Shown: piece after piece, positions 9,461 through 18,076 of the stretch
Layout of the letters: each line of letters starts with the position of its first letter
How positions within the stretch are numbered: position 1 is the stretch's first letter
From: Methylocystis sp. B8
Lineage (GTDB): Bacteria; Pseudomonadota; Alphaproteobacteria; Rhizobiales; Beijerinckiaceae
Length of the DNA: 64,000 nucleotides
Direction: 5' to 3'
Assembly: GCF_005771425.1 (NCBI RefSeq)
Contig: NZ_VBTZ01000001.1
Location: 310,001-374,000 of the forward strand
Position numbers and translations under genes: made by a program
Notes under the pieces: model-generated
Seen by the model: the letters and a program-made list of their open reading frames with translations, nothing else
Databases searched by the model: none
Told to the model about the DNA's origin: nothing

Positions 9461-9799
9461 GCTCGGGCCGTCTTTGCAATCGCAGGCTCGGCGTTACGCG
9501 GTCAGAGCGCCGAGAAGAGCGAAAAGCGCGACGGCTGCAAAGACGATGGCGTGGATCATGAACGCAACTCCGATGGCCCCTGCAATGGTCTAGTGGTGCG
9601 CGCTTTAAGAAAGGGTTCACGGTGTCCTTTCTGAGACGCGCCGGCGTCGGCCAAAAAAAGCCAATAAGTCGGCCACGATGCCGGGTGTTTGCGGTGGGCC
9701 AAAAAAAGAAAATTTGCGCTTGGCCTGAGCCGCTCTTAATGAATAGCGCCTCGCTGGCGGCAATTGGCCCCAGCTCCTCGAAGAAGGAAGCGCCTCGTC
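9461..9799. other. Intergenic region between rimO and the fabH-type gene
   Basis: This 339-bp divergent gap holds a possible 21-residue minus-strand peptide (9494-9559). It also holds a direct repeat of GGCCAAAAAAAG at 9649-9660 and 9697-9708, 48 bases apart, upstream of the fabH-type gene. I see no longer gene here. The promoters of rimO and of the fabH-type gene must lie in it. Confidence 0.6.
9494..9559 (-). CDS. Possible 21-residue hydrophobic micropeptide
   Basis: An ATG-started frame upstream of rimO encodes MIHAIVFAAVALFALLGALTA, a single hydrophobic helix. A GGAG lies 8 bases before the ATG at the right distance. It could be a small membrane peptide or a leader. Its length gives little statistical support, and there is no overlap with neighbours to argue for it. 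Confidence 0.35.
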   Translation of the reverse strand: MIHAIVFAAVALFALLGALTA

Positions 9800-10783
9800 T
9801 TGACGAATTCCGTAGTTCTCGGAACAGGGTCTTATGCGCCGCAGCGTGTCCTCTCCAACGCCGACCTTGAGAAAATCGTCAAGACGAACGACGAGTGGAT
9901 CGTTAGCCGCACCGGCATCAAGGAGCGCCGAGTAGCTGCGGATGATCAGGCGACATCCGATTTAGCTGCGGCCGCCGCGCGCGAGGCGCTGGAATTCGCT
10001 GGCGTGAAGCCGAACGACGTGGACATGCTCGTCGTTTGCACGGTGACTGGCGACACGCCGACGCCGTCCTGTGCGTCATTTGTCCAGGCGCAGCTTGGCG
10101 CGAAGAACGCTTTCGCCTTTGACGTGGGCGCCGCCTGCGCCGGTTCGCTCTATGGCTTGTCCATCGCTGATCAATTCATCAGAAGCGGCAAAGTGAAGCG
10201 GGCTCTTGTCATCGGCGCCGAGACGTTAAGTCGCTTCGTCGACTGGACCAATCGCGAAACTTGCGTGCTGTTCGGCGACGCCGCGGGGGCGATTTTGCTT
10301 GGCGCCAGCGAAGAGGAAGGACGCGGCGTGCTTGCCGCGAGTCTGCGCACGGACGGCTCCATGACGGGCATACTCGGCATCTATGGCGGCGGCAGCCGCC
10401 GTCCGCCTTCAGCCGAAATGCTGGAAGAAAAGGCCGGCAAAATCAAAATGCGCGGGCGCGAAGTCTATAAGGTCGCCACCCGGCTGTTGCCTGAAGTAGT
10501 TGGCGAGACTCTAAAAGCCGCTGGTTTGACCGCAGCCGACATCAATCACGTTATTGCTCATCAGGCTAATAAGCGGATCATCGAATCCGCGATGCAAAGT
10601 CTCGGCGTTCCTTTCGAGAAATGCTGGATCAACATCGACCGCTATGGAAATACATCGAGCGCCTCCATGCCCATCACGCTCGATGAGGCGAATCGCGCCG
10701 GGAAGCTGAAAAAGGGCGACGTCATCGCGATGATGGCGATCGGCGCGGGGATGACTTGGGGCGGCGCAGTGCTGCGCTGGTAA
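9800..10783 (+). CDS. fabH: 3-oxoacyl-ACP synthase III (FabH-type)
   Basis: The family condenses acetyl-CoA (or another acyl-CoA) with malonyl-ACP to start fatty-acid synthesis. The 327-residue protein has the full catalytic triad: Cys in VGAACAGSLYGL, His in HVIAHQANKRI, Asn in NIDRYGNTSSAS. It ends GAGMTWGGAVLRW, as FabH does. There is no ATG near the start of homology. TTG at 9800 (then TNSVVLGTGSY) is chosen because family similarity begins there, and a TTG at 9764 is an alternative. The usual neighbours plsX, ihfA and rpmF are absent, so this may be a second, specialised copy. Confidence 0.88.
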   Translation: MTNSVVLGTGSYAPQRVLSNADLEKIVKTNDEWIVSRTGIKERRVAADDQATSDLAAAAAREALEFAGVKPNDVDMLVVCTVTGDTPTPSCASFVQAQLGAKNAFAFDVGAACAGSLYGLSIADQFIRSGKVKRALVIGAETLSRFVDWTNRETCVLFGDAAGAILLGASEEEGRGVLAASLRTDGSMTGILGIYGGGSRRPPSAEMLEEKAGKIKMRGREVYKVATRLLPEVVGETLKAAGLTAADINHVIAHQANKRIIESAMQSLGVPFEKCWINIDRYGNTSSASMPITLDEANRAGKLKKGDVIAMMAIGAGMTWGGAVLRW

Positions 10784-10912
10784 CTTCTCCTCTCGCTCTT
10801 CCAGAGGCCAAAAAATCTGCTGAACAGCCGGCGTCCGACGGGAGCGCTCCAATCCGTTTGCCAAAACAGTATACTCATGCTACCGATTTTATAGACTAAT
10901 GGAGAAGCCAAC

Positions 10913-11950
10913 ATGAGTGAGAATTTGCAGAAGCGTCTTGGCCTGGGGATTTTGGGGGGCTTGGTTGCGCTAATGATGCTGGCTAGCGCGCATTCTCAGG
11001 CGGGCCAGACATTCCTGAATGTCTCCTACGACCCTACGCGCGAACTCTATAAGGCGATCAACCCGGCCTTTGTGGCCGACTGGAAGGCCAAGACCGGCGA
11101 AACGGTCGAAATCCAGGCGTCGCATGGCGGATCAGGCGCACAGGCGCGCGCTGTGATCGAGGGGTTGAACGCTGATGTCGTGACGCTGGCGCTCGCCGCG
11201 GATATTGACGCGATCGCCAGCAAGAGCGGCAAGATCCCTGTCGATTGGCAGAAGCGCCGGCCCAACAACTCCTCGCCTTACACGTCGACGATCGTGTTTC
11301 TTGTCCGCAAGGGCAATCCGAGAGCCATGAAGGATTGGGATGATCTAAGCAGACCCGGCGTCGCCGTGATTACCCCCAATCCAAAAACCTCCGGCGGCGC
11401 GCGCTGGAATTATCTGGCGGCATGGGGATATGGGCTGAAAAAGTTCGGCGGCGACGAAGCGAAGACCAAAGACTTCGTGAGAGCTATTTACAAGAACGCG
11501 CCGGTCATGGACACGGGCGCGCGAGGCTCGACGATAACCTTCGCCCAGCGCGGCATCGGCGATGTCCTGCTCGCTTGGGAAAATGAAGCCTTTCTTGCGC
11601 TCAAGGAATTCGGCGCTGACAAATTCGAGATCGTTACGCCGCCGCAATCTATTCTGGCGGAGCCGCCGGTCGCCGTCGTCGACGCCAACGCCGACGCGAA
11701 GGGCAACAGGCAACTTGCGGAAGCTTATCTCGACTTCCTCTATTCGCCGCCGGCGCAGGCGATCATCGCGCGCAATTTCTATCGCCCCGTTCATCCGGAG
11801 TATGCGTCGAAGGACGATATAAAGAAATTCGCCAAAATTGATTTCATCACCGTAGACAAAACATTTGGCGGCTGGACGGCCGCGCAAAAGAAGCATTTCG
11901 CCGACGGCGGCATTTTTGACGAAATCCAGAAACAAGAGCTGACAAGGTGA
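10913..11950 (+). CDS. sbp: Sulfate ABC transporter, periplasmic substrate-binding protein
   Basis: This periplasmic receptor delivers sulfate (or thiosulfate) to the CysTWA importer. A Sec signal peptide occupies about residues 1-31 (hydrophobic [17 protein letters not shown], cleavage after the AHSQA region). The mature part starts with [13 protein letters not shown], typical of Sbp/CysP. It also contains [16 protein letters not shown] and [20 protein letters not shown], which line the oxyanion site. A Shine-Dalgarno GGAG precedes the ATG by 9 bases. It overlaps cysT by four bases. Sbp and CysP are hard to tell apart by eye. Confidence 0.9.
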   Translation: MSENLQKRLGLGILGGLVALMMLASAHSQAGQTFLNVSYDPTRELYKAINPAFVADWKAKTGETVEIQASHGGSGAQARAVIEGLNADVVTLALAADIDAIASKSGKIPVDWQKRRPNNSSPYTSTIVFLVRKGNPRAMKDWDDLSRPGVAVITPNPKTSGGARWNYLAAWGYGLKKFGGDEAKTKDFVRAIYKNAPVMDTGARGSTITFAQRGIGDVLLAWENEAFLALKEFGADKFEIVTPPQSILAEPPVAVVDANADAKGNRQLAEAYLDFLYSPPAQAIIARNFYRPVHPEYASKDDIKKFAKIDFITVDKTFGGWTAAQKKHFADGGIFDEIQKQELTR

Positions 11951-12810
11951 CCTCCCCGATTCTTGTCGGCAAAAACGCTCGGCGCCTCACCGCGCCGAGC
12001 GTCATTCCAGGCTTCGGCCTGACTTTCGGCTATACGCTGATCTATCTCGGCCTGATCGTCCTGTTCCCGCTCGCGACGCTCATCTGGTGGTCCTCGGGAT
12101 TAGGACTTTCCGGCTTATACGCAATAGCCTCTGAGCCGCGCGTCGCTGCAGCGTTGCGTGTGACTTTCTTCATTTCCTTCGCAGCGGCGGTGGTCGATCT
12201 GTTCTTTGGCCTCATCGTCGCCTGGGTGCTCACGCGATATGATTTTGCCGGCCGTCGACTGCTCGACGCATTCGTCGATCTGCCCTTCGCGCTGCCGACC
12301 GCCGTCGCCGGCATTTCCCTCGCAGCGCTTTATTCTCCCAGCGGCTGGTTCGGCGCGCCGCTTGCCGGCTACGACATCAAGATTGCCTTTACCCGCTTGG
12401 GCATTTTGGTCGCGCTCATCTTCATCGGCCTGCCGTTCGTCGTGCGCACAGTACAGCCGATTATTTCAGAGCTTGAAGTTGAGCTGGAGGAGGCCTCCGC
12501 CACTCTTGGCGCCGGTCGGCTACAAACCGTCCTGCGCGTGATGCTGCCGCCTTTGGCGCCGGCATTGTTAACCGGTTTGGCGCTCGCCTTCGCCAGATCA
12601 ATTGGCGAGTATGGCTCGGTGATTTTCATCGCCGGCAATATCGCTTACGTGTCTGAGATCGCGCCTCTGCTCATCGTTGTGAAGCTTGAACAATATGACG
12701 TCGCTGGCGCGACCGGCATCGCGACGATCATGCTGGCGATCTCTTTCGCAGCGCTGCTCCTCATTAATCTGGTCCACGCTTGGAGCCGCAGGAAGTTCGG
12801 TCGTGTCTGA
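11947..12810 (+). CDS. cysT: Sulfate ABC transporter permease CysT (CysU)
   Basis: This is one of the two inner-membrane channel subunits of the sulfate importer. The 287 residues contain six hydrophobic helices and the binding-protein-dependent permease signature [20 protein letters not shown] (EAA loop, near residue 180), which contacts the CysA ATPase. It starts with GTG in a GTGA overlap with sbp, so the two are translationally coupled. Confidence 0.92.
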   Translation: MTSPILVGKNARRLTAPSVIPGFGLTFGYTLIYLGLIVLFPLATLIWWSSGLGLSGLYAIASEPRVAAALRVTFFISFAAAVVDLFFGLIVAWVLTRYDFAGRRLLDAFVDLPFALPTAVAGISLAALYSPSGWFGAPLAGYDIKIAFTRLGILVALIFIGLPFVVRTVQPIISELEVELEEASATLGAGRLQTVLRVMLPPLAPALLTGLALAFARSIGEYGSVIFIAGNIAYVSEIAPLLIVVKLEQYDVAGATGIATIMLAISFAALLLINLVHAWSRRKFGRV

Positions 12811-13690
12811 GATTGCCATAACCTCCGCTTACGAGCGTCGCGCCAAATATCGGCCCGTCACAGAAGACTCGCCGCTTGCGCGCTATGCGCTCATTGCGAC
12901 GGCGGTGTTGTTTCTTGCTGTCTTCCTCCTGGCGCCGCTTGCCATCGTCTTCGTCGAAGCCTTCAGCAAAGGGATTGAACCCTTTCTTGCCGCGTTCGAC
13001 GATCCAGATGCGCTCGCCGCCATTCGTCTTACGCTTCTGGTCGCGGCGCTCGCCGTGCCAGCCAATCTCGTGTTTGGGCTCGCCGCGTCGTGGTCGGTCG
13101 CCAAATTTTCCTTTCCGGGCAAGAGCGTTCTCGTCACGCTGATTGATCTGCCCTTCTCCGTATCGCCGGTCGTCGTCGGTCTCGTCTATGTGCTCGTGTT
13201 CGGCGGCCAAGGCCTCTTCGGCCCATGGCTCGCCGCTCATGGCGTGCAGATCATTTTTGCGGTTCCAGGCATCGTCCTGGCGACAATCTTCGTCACCTTT
13301 CCTTTCGTCGCGCGCGAACTCATTCCTTTGATGCAGGAGCAGGGCAAGGTCGAGGAGGAAGCGGCGCTCACGCTCGGCGCTTCGGGCTTCAAGACTTTTC
13401 TCACCGTGACGCTGCCCAACATTAAATGGGGCCTGCTCTATGGAGTGCTGCTGTGTAACGCCCGCGCCATGGGCGAATTCGGCGCAGTCTCCGTCATTTC
13501 CGGCCACATTCGCGGCCTGACCAACACAATTCCGCTTCAGGTGGAGATTCTCTACAATGAGTACAACAATGTCGCCGCTTTCGCTCTCGCGGTTCTTCTT
13601 GCAGGCTTGGCGCTCGTCACGCTCGGGCTCAAGACCTTCCTTGAGTGGCGCCACGCCGATGCGCTTTCCGGAAGCGTTCGCCGACACTAA
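12803..13690 (+). CDS. cysW: Sulfate ABC transporter permease CysW
   Basis: This is the second channel subunit. The 295-residue protein has six membrane helices and an EAA loop ([20 protein letters not shown]), and it contains the CysW-typical [22 protein letters not shown] at 12803 is chosen: it overlaps the end of cysT by eight bases and is followed by MSEIAIT-like sequence. Upstream in-frame codons would run deep into cysT. Its 3' end overlaps cysA by 32 bases. Confidence 0.92.
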   Translation: MSEIAITSAYERRAKYRPVTEDSPLARYALIATAVLFLAVFLLAPLAIVFVEAFSKGIEPFLAAFDDPDALAAIRLTLLVAALAVPANLVFGLAASWSVAKFSFPGKSVLVTLIDLPFSVSPVVVGLVYVLVFGGQGLFGPWLAAHGVQIIFAVPGIVLATIFVTFPFVARELIPLMQEQGKVEEEAALTLGASGFKTFLTVTLPNIKWGLLYGVLLCNARAMGEFGAVSVISGHIRGLTNTIPLQVEILYNEYNNVAAFALAVLLAGLALVTLGLKTFLEWRHADALSGSVRRH

Positions 13691-14783
13691 GACGATTAAG
13701 CGCGGCGCTTCGATTCGCATCGAGGGAGTCGAGCAGGATTTCGGCGCCTTTCCGGCGCTGCGCGATGTCAGCCTCGACATTCAATCCGGCGAACTCGTTG
13801 CGCTGCTCGGGCCCTCGGGATCTGGCAAGACGACGCTGCTGCGCGTGATCGCAGGCCTTAATTCTCCAGATCGCGGTCGAGTCCTGTTCGACGGCGAGAA
13901 TGCGACCGGCCTGCCTGTGCAGGATCGCCATGTCGGCATGGTCTTTCAGAACTATGCGCTGTTCAAACATATGACCGTCGCCGACAATATCGCCTACGGT
14001 CTGAAGGTTCGTCCCAGGCGCACGCGACCGTCACGCTCAGCGATCAGAACTCGGGTCGCCGAGCTTTTGCAATTCGTTCAACTCGACGGACTTGGCGCCC
14101 GCTATCCAGCGCAACTCTCCGGCGGCCAGCGCCAGCGCGTCGCGCTCGCTCGCGCGCTCGCGATCGAGCCGCGCGTGCTGTTGTTAGACGAGCCATTCGG
14201 GGCGCTTGACGCGCGCGTGCGCAAGGATTTGCGCCGCTGGCTGCGTGACATTCATAAGCAAACGGGATTGACCACTGTCTTCGTCACGCATGATCAAGAC
14301 GAGGCGATGGAGCTTGCTGACCGCGTCGTCGTGCTCAACGAAGGCCGCATCGAACAGATCGGCACCCCTGAAGAGCTCTATGATCGTCCAGCTTCGCCTT
14401 TCGTCATTTCTTTCGTCGGCGAAGCAGTCGCTTTGCCAGTCGCTATCGCAGACGGCCAAGTGAGGTTCGGCGGCCGCGAATTGCACATCGACACGCACGG
14501 CTTGCGCAGCGGACCGGCGAGAGTCTTCTTCCGCCCAGCGGACATCGCCGTCGCGGCTGAAGGAAATGGCGATCTCGAAGGTCGCGTTGAAAGTCTGCGG
14601 CGAACGCCCGCTGGCGTTCGCGCCACGATCGCCATCGACGGCTACGATCAAACGCTCGAAATCGACTCGCCGCTCGAACGTTCAGCTTCGCTCGGCGGCC
14701 GCGTCCCGCTTTCGCTGGCGAAAGCCCGCATCTTTCCGGCGGACGAAAATGGCGGATATGTCAACGCCGGAGACGGCATTTGA
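13659..14783 (+). CDS. cysA: Sulfate/thiosulfate import ATP-binding protein CysA
   Basis: CysA is the ATPase that powers sulfate uptake. The Walker [10 protein letters not shown] sits near residue 51, the Q-loop is in [11 protein letters not shown], the signature is [14 protein letters not shown], Walker B is [11 protein letters not shown] and the H-loop is [11 protein letters not shown]-terminal TOBE-like regulatory region (about 240-350) follows. It has 374 residues, normal length. The ATG at 13659 lies inside cysW; the earlier in-frame codons would reach further into cysW. It overlaps the methyltransferase that follows by four bases. Confidence 0.94.
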   Translation: MRFPEAFADTKTIKRGASIRIEGVEQDFGAFPALRDVSLDIQSGELVALLGPSGSGKTTLLRVIAGLNSPDRGRVLFDGENATGLPVQDRHVGMVFQNYALFKHMTVADNIAYGLKVRPRRTRPSRSAIRTRVAELLQFVQLDGLGARYPAQLSGGQRQRVALARALAIEPRVLLLDEPFGALDARVRKDLRRWLRDIHKQTGLTTVFVTHDQDEAMELADRVVVLNEGRIEQIGTPEELYDRPASPFVISFVGEAVALPVAIADGQVRFGGRELHIDTHGLRSGPARVFFRPADIAVAAEGNGDLEGRVESLRRTPAGVRATIAIDGYDQTLEIDSPLERSASLGGRVPLSLAKARIFPADENGGYVNAGDGI

Positions 14784-15592
14784 GCTGGACGCTGGCTAAA
14801 AGGATCGAGGCAAGCAGCGCAACAAACGACTGGAACTCGGCTCTCTATCTGAAATTTGAAGCGGAGCGTACGCGCGCCGCCCGCGATCTGCTTGCGCGCA
14901 CGCCTTATTGCGACACGCGACGAGTGTTCGATCTCGGATGCGGTCCCGGAAACAGCACGCAGCTCCTCGCCATGAGTTTCCCCGGGGCTGAAATCATCGG
15001 GATCGATAAGTCCGATAATATGCTTGCCGTCGCCCGCGCGTGCGCGCCGACCGCGACCTTCATTAAAGAGGACATCGCACATTGGCGCCCCTCCGAACCA
15101 GCCGATCTGATCTTCGCCAATGCGGCGCTGCATTTCTTGCCTGATCATCGTGAGTTGATGACGAGGTTGTTGAGTTATCTGCGGCCTGGCGGACGTCTCG
15201 CGGTTCAAATGCCGAACAATACGCATGAGCTTTCCCACGCGGCCATGCGTATGGTGGCGGCGGATGGACCTTGGGCGCCGCGTCTGCTGCCCGTCGCCAA
15301 GTCGATCATGGTGCTCGGTCCGCTCGAGGAATACTACAATTTGCTCGCGCCGCTCTGCACCACGATTGATATTTGGCAGACGGTCTATGTTCACCCCCTC
15401 GACGGCCCTGACGGGGTTGTTGAATGGTTCGAAGGATCGGGACTTCGTCCGTTTCTAGATCTGCTGGACGAAAACGTGCGAGTCGAATTTCTTGAGCGCT
15501 ACCGAGAGCGGCTCACGCAGGCCTATCCGCGACAGCCGGACGGCAAAGTCCTTTTGCGATACCCGCGCCTCTTCTTCGCTTTGCAGAAATAG
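14780..15592 (+). CDS. tam: Trans-aconitate 2-methyltransferase-like SAM enzyme
   Basis: The sequence resembles Tam, which methylates trans-aconitate, a spontaneous and toxic isomer of the citric-acid-cycle intermediate. The N-terminal [20 protein letters not shown] is the Tam signature, followed by SAM motif [24 protein letters not shown] and [14 protein letters not shown]. It has 270 residues. It starts with TTG in a TTGA overlap with cysA, so it is the last gene of the sulfate-transport transcript. The functional link to sulfate is not obvious, beyond the need for sulfur to make SAM. Confidence 0.85.
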   Translation: MSWTLAKRIEASSATNDWNSALYLKFEAERTRAARDLLARTPYCDTRRVFDLGCGPGNSTQLLAMSFPGAEIIGIDKSDNMLAVARACAPTATFIKEDIAHWRPSEPADLIFANAALHFLPDHRELMTRLLSYLRPGGRLAVQMPNNTHELSHAAMRMVAADGPWAPRLLPVAKSIMVLGPLEEYYNLLAPLCTTIDIWQTVYVHPLDGPDGVVEWFEGSGLRPFLDLLDENVRVEFLERYRERLTQAYPRQPDGKVLLRYPRLFFALQK

Positions 15593-15683
15593 AAGGCGGA
15601 TGGCGTCTGGCGCCGCCGCCTGAGCGCTCAATCCTGACAAACTGTGACATTACCGCAACGGTTTCGCTCAATTCAAAAGTTTA

Positions 15684-15700
15684 TCTATAAACTATATAGA
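15684..15700. promoter_or_regulatory. Dyad TCTATA-N5-TATAGA upstream of the porin gene
   Basis: A perfect 6+6 inverted repeat (15684-15689 and 15695-15700) sits in an unusually AT-rich stretch about 95 bases before the porin start. The right half continues as TATAGACAAT. A close match, TATAGACTAAT, lies just before sbp (10890-10900). It is a plausible operator for a shared regulator of sulfate genes, or part of the promoter. The regulator is unknown. Confidence 0.4.
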
Positions 15701-15794
15701 CAATATGTAGACATTTCGGTTCACTGACTCTCGCGGCGTGGATGGAGATAGTTCGCAGAGGCGCAAACCTCCACGATGAGAGGCGAGAGCGGGC

Positions 15795-17624
15795 ATGTCA
15801 AAGGGAAAACTAAAACTCGGGGCTGCAGTTACGGCGACGGCTATTGCCCTCGCCTCGAATGTGGCATTTGCCGTTGAAGCGGCGGGCGCCGATACGGCTT
15901 CAGAAATCCGCGCCCTGAAAGAGCGATTGCAGGCGCTTGAGGCGCAGGTCGCCAAGCAGAAGACGGAGGGCAAACGCGCGACCAATGTCGCAAACGCCGC
16001 AGTGGTGGCGAAGGCGCCGCCAGGCCCGCCTCCGCCGCCGCCGGTCTTCGTCAGCTTCAGGAACGGCTTGTTCGTGGAAACCGAGGACAAGGCCTACAGC
16101 TTCAAAATCGGCGGCCGCCTTCAGATCGATGGCGGCGGCATCAGTTATCCAATCGGCGTTCCAAACAACTTCGGCTACAAAGGCTTTGCCGGCGTGCGTC
16201 GCGCACGTCTCGACGTCGAGGGTGTGGCCGCGAAGATCTGGTTCTATAAGCTCGAATACGATTTCGCCGGTTCGACCGGTTCGGGCAACGCGCTCGGCGG
16301 CATCCGCGACGCCTATCTGGGAATTTACGTTCCCGGCACCGAAACCCCTTATTCCAAGGGCCCTGTCTGGGTACAGGTCGGCAATATGAGAGAGCCCTTC
16401 TCATTGGACTCTTTGAACTCGACGAAATATCTCGACTTCATCGAGCGTCCGCTGTCGGTGGATGCCTTCGCTGCATCCCGTCACGTCGGCGCCGCTGTCG
16501 CGGCGCGTGGCGAAGATTGGACGGCCAAATTTGGCGTATTCTCGACGAGCTTCGAGGACAACATTAACAACCCCACCTTGGTCAGCGCTCCGGCAACCTT
16601 CTGGGCGCCGGTTCCGCGCGGCGGCGGACAATATTTCGATCTGACCGGCCGTCTGACCTATGCGCCGATCAAGACCGAACATGAGCTACTCCACCTTGGC
16701 GTCGCGGGCCGGTATCACCAGCCGAACGACGCCACAGGCGTCAGCGACGATCGTATGCTGCGCGTCGGCAATCGCCTGCGTTCGGAAGCCAATGTTCTCG
16801 GCATGCAAACGCTGGGCACGCCGGACCTTTCTTGCAGCACGATTACATTCCCGGGCGCATTCCCGCTCGCCAACCTGACGACGGCCAACCTGACAGGCAA
16901 ATGCGTCACGAGCGAATTCCAATATGGCTTCGAACTCGCCGGCGCCTGGGGTCCGCTTTCAATGCAGGCTGAATATATCGGCATGCAGGTCAATCGTGAC
17001 CCGAACAAGATGCTGCAGGCGGCGCTGATCGGCAACTTCTTCCCAAGCGCCGCTACGCCCTTCGGCTTCACGCCAGGCGGCTCTTCAGCGTTCTTCAACG
17101 GCTTCTATGCCTACGGCCAATGGTACATCACGGGCGAGGAGCGCGCTGCAGGCTACAGCGTTAAAGACAAGAACGGCGCTGTCTTTGAGCAGGTCAAGAT
17201 TCTCAATCCGCTCAGCAAGGGCGGCTACGGCGCCGTGAGCCTTGCCGCCCGCTACAGCTCGATCAACCTCAACAGCGGCCGCTGGTCGGGTTCGGGCCTC
17301 TTTAACATGTTGACCTATACGACGATCGTCGCGCCGAACATTCTCAATACGGCGCTCATCGCCAATCAGGCGGGGATCGCCGGCGGCCGACAGGAGAATA
17401 CGACCTTAGGCATCAACTGGTATCCGGATAACGGCTTCCACTTCCAGGCGAACTGGACGCATGTGCTGCATTGGTCCGCGCCGCTGGGCGCAGGCTCGGC
17501 GGCGGCGTTCGCGGGGACGGGATTCCTCGGTCTTGTTCCGCCAGGGTTGCTCGCTCTTCAGGGCAGATATCAAAGCGCAGCGCATCCGGATCTGTTCGAA
17601 GTTCGCGCTCAAGTTTACTGGTAG
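15795..17624 (+). CDS. Outer-membrane anion porin, OprP/OprO-like
   Basis: This is a predicted outer-membrane beta-barrel of the phosphate-selective porin O/P family (609 residues). A Sec signal peptide covers about residues 1-27. A short coiled coil (EIRALKERLQALEAQVAKQK, about 36-56) is a periplasmic trimerisation stalk typical of such porins. A proline-rich linker (PPGPPPPPP) leads into the barrel, with alternating aromatic strands and the terminal VRAQVYW ending on an aromatic residue. It lies directly after the sulfate-transport operon, so sulfate rather than phosphate may be the ion. That is inference from position only. Confidence 0.83.
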   Translation: MSKGKLKLGAAVTATAIALASNVAFAVEAAGADTASEIRALKERLQALEAQVAKQKTEGKRATNVANAAVVAKAPPGPPPPPPVFVSFRNGLFVETEDKAYSFKIGGRLQIDGGGISYPIGVPNNFGYKGFAGVRRARLDVEGVAAKIWFYKLEYDFAGSTGSGNALGGIRDAYLGIYVPGTETPYSKGPVWVQVGNMREPFSLDSLNSTKYLDFIERPLSVDAFAASRHVGAAVAARGEDWTAKFGVFSTSFEDNINNPTLVSAPATFWAPVPRGGGQYFDLTGRLTYAPIKTEHELLHLGVAGRYHQPNDATGVSDDRMLRVGNRLRSEANVLGMQTLGTPDLSCSTITFPGAFPLANLTTANLTGKCVTSEFQYGFELAGAWGPLSMQAEYIGMQVNRDPNKMLQAALIGNFFPSAATPFGFTPGGSSAFFNGFYAYGQWYITGEERAAGYSVKDKNGAVFEQVKILNPLSKGGYGAVSLAARYSSINLNSGRWSGSGLFNMLTYTTIVAPNILNTALIANQAGIAGGRQENTTLGINWYPDNGFHFQANWTHVLHWSAPLGAGSAAAFAGTGFLGLVPPGLLALQGRYQSAAHPDLFEVRAQVYW

Positions 17625-17641
17625 AAAACCATCCCCAAACC

Positions 17642-17678
17642 AGCCCGCCGAGCCTTAGGCTTGGCGGGCTTTTATTTT
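17642..17678 (+). terminator. Rho-independent terminator after the porin gene
   Basis: AGCCCGCCGAGCC and GGCTTGGCGGGCT pair over 13 positions (one G-U) around a TTA loop. A T-rich run (TTTTATTTT) follows directly. This is the clearest intrinsic terminator in the window and isolates the porin gene from the hydrogenase cluster. Confidence 0.9.
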
Positions 17679-18004
17679 GCCTTCTTTGACCTTCGCGGAT
17701 GCCGCCGGGGGAACCGCTCTGTTCGCGTTCATCTCATATGCTCAGGTCATGAGCGAAATCTGAAAAAAGCGAGATTCGCACACCTCATTATCCAGCCGCA
17801 GAGCAGCGATACGGCATGCCGTCTGCGCCGCACCGCCACGCCCAAGAATAAAAATTTAGTGACTGCAAAATCGAGTCTACTTAGGAACATTTCTTATATT
17901 CCCGAGTTTCCCCCTCAATCGACAGGCCTGTTCGTGGCCGCTCCGCGTAAGCAAGGGTTACCCTCGTGACAGTCGTAGCCCCTTCTCAACATGTGAAAAC
18001 TCCA

Positions 18005-18032
18005 TCCGCCCCGCCGAGCGCCTAGGGGCGGA
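18005..18032 (+). promoter_or_regulatory. Inverted repeat in the hhyS leader
   Basis: TCCGCCCC (18005-18012) and GGGGCGGA (18025-18032) are perfect complements separated by 12 bases, 44 bases before the hhyS start codon. It could be an operator or a leader hairpin controlling the whole hydrogenase transcript. No T run follows, so it is not a simple terminator. Confidence 0.45.
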
Positions 18033-18076
18033 CAAAATTGCGTCGCGCGCGCTTCTTTTGGTGAAAGGATTGACCG

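Larger units (their letters stand above)
17625..18076. other. Intergenic region and leader of the hydrogenase cluster
   Basis: This 452-bp gap carries the porin terminator at its left end and must contain the promoter of the hydrogenase cluster. The stretch 17840-17910 is AT-rich and is the likeliest promoter site, but I cannot mark -35/-10 boxes with confidence. I saw no clear sigma-54 motif. An inverted repeat at 18005-18032 lies in the probable 5' leader. The open frames here are short and lack family features. Confidence 0.6.

Noticed and set aside
8639-9634. Plus-strand open frame of 331 codons over rimO
   Set aside because: It is the complement of the well-supported radical-SAM gene and has no recognisable domain.
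12764-13780. Minus-strand open frame of 338 codons over cysW
   Set aside because: It lies antisense to the permease gene; its charged, repetitive composition is a shadow of hydrophobic codons.
17661-17969. Possible 102-residue gene after the porin
   Set aside because: It starts inside the porin terminator, has no ribosome site and looks unlike any protein family.
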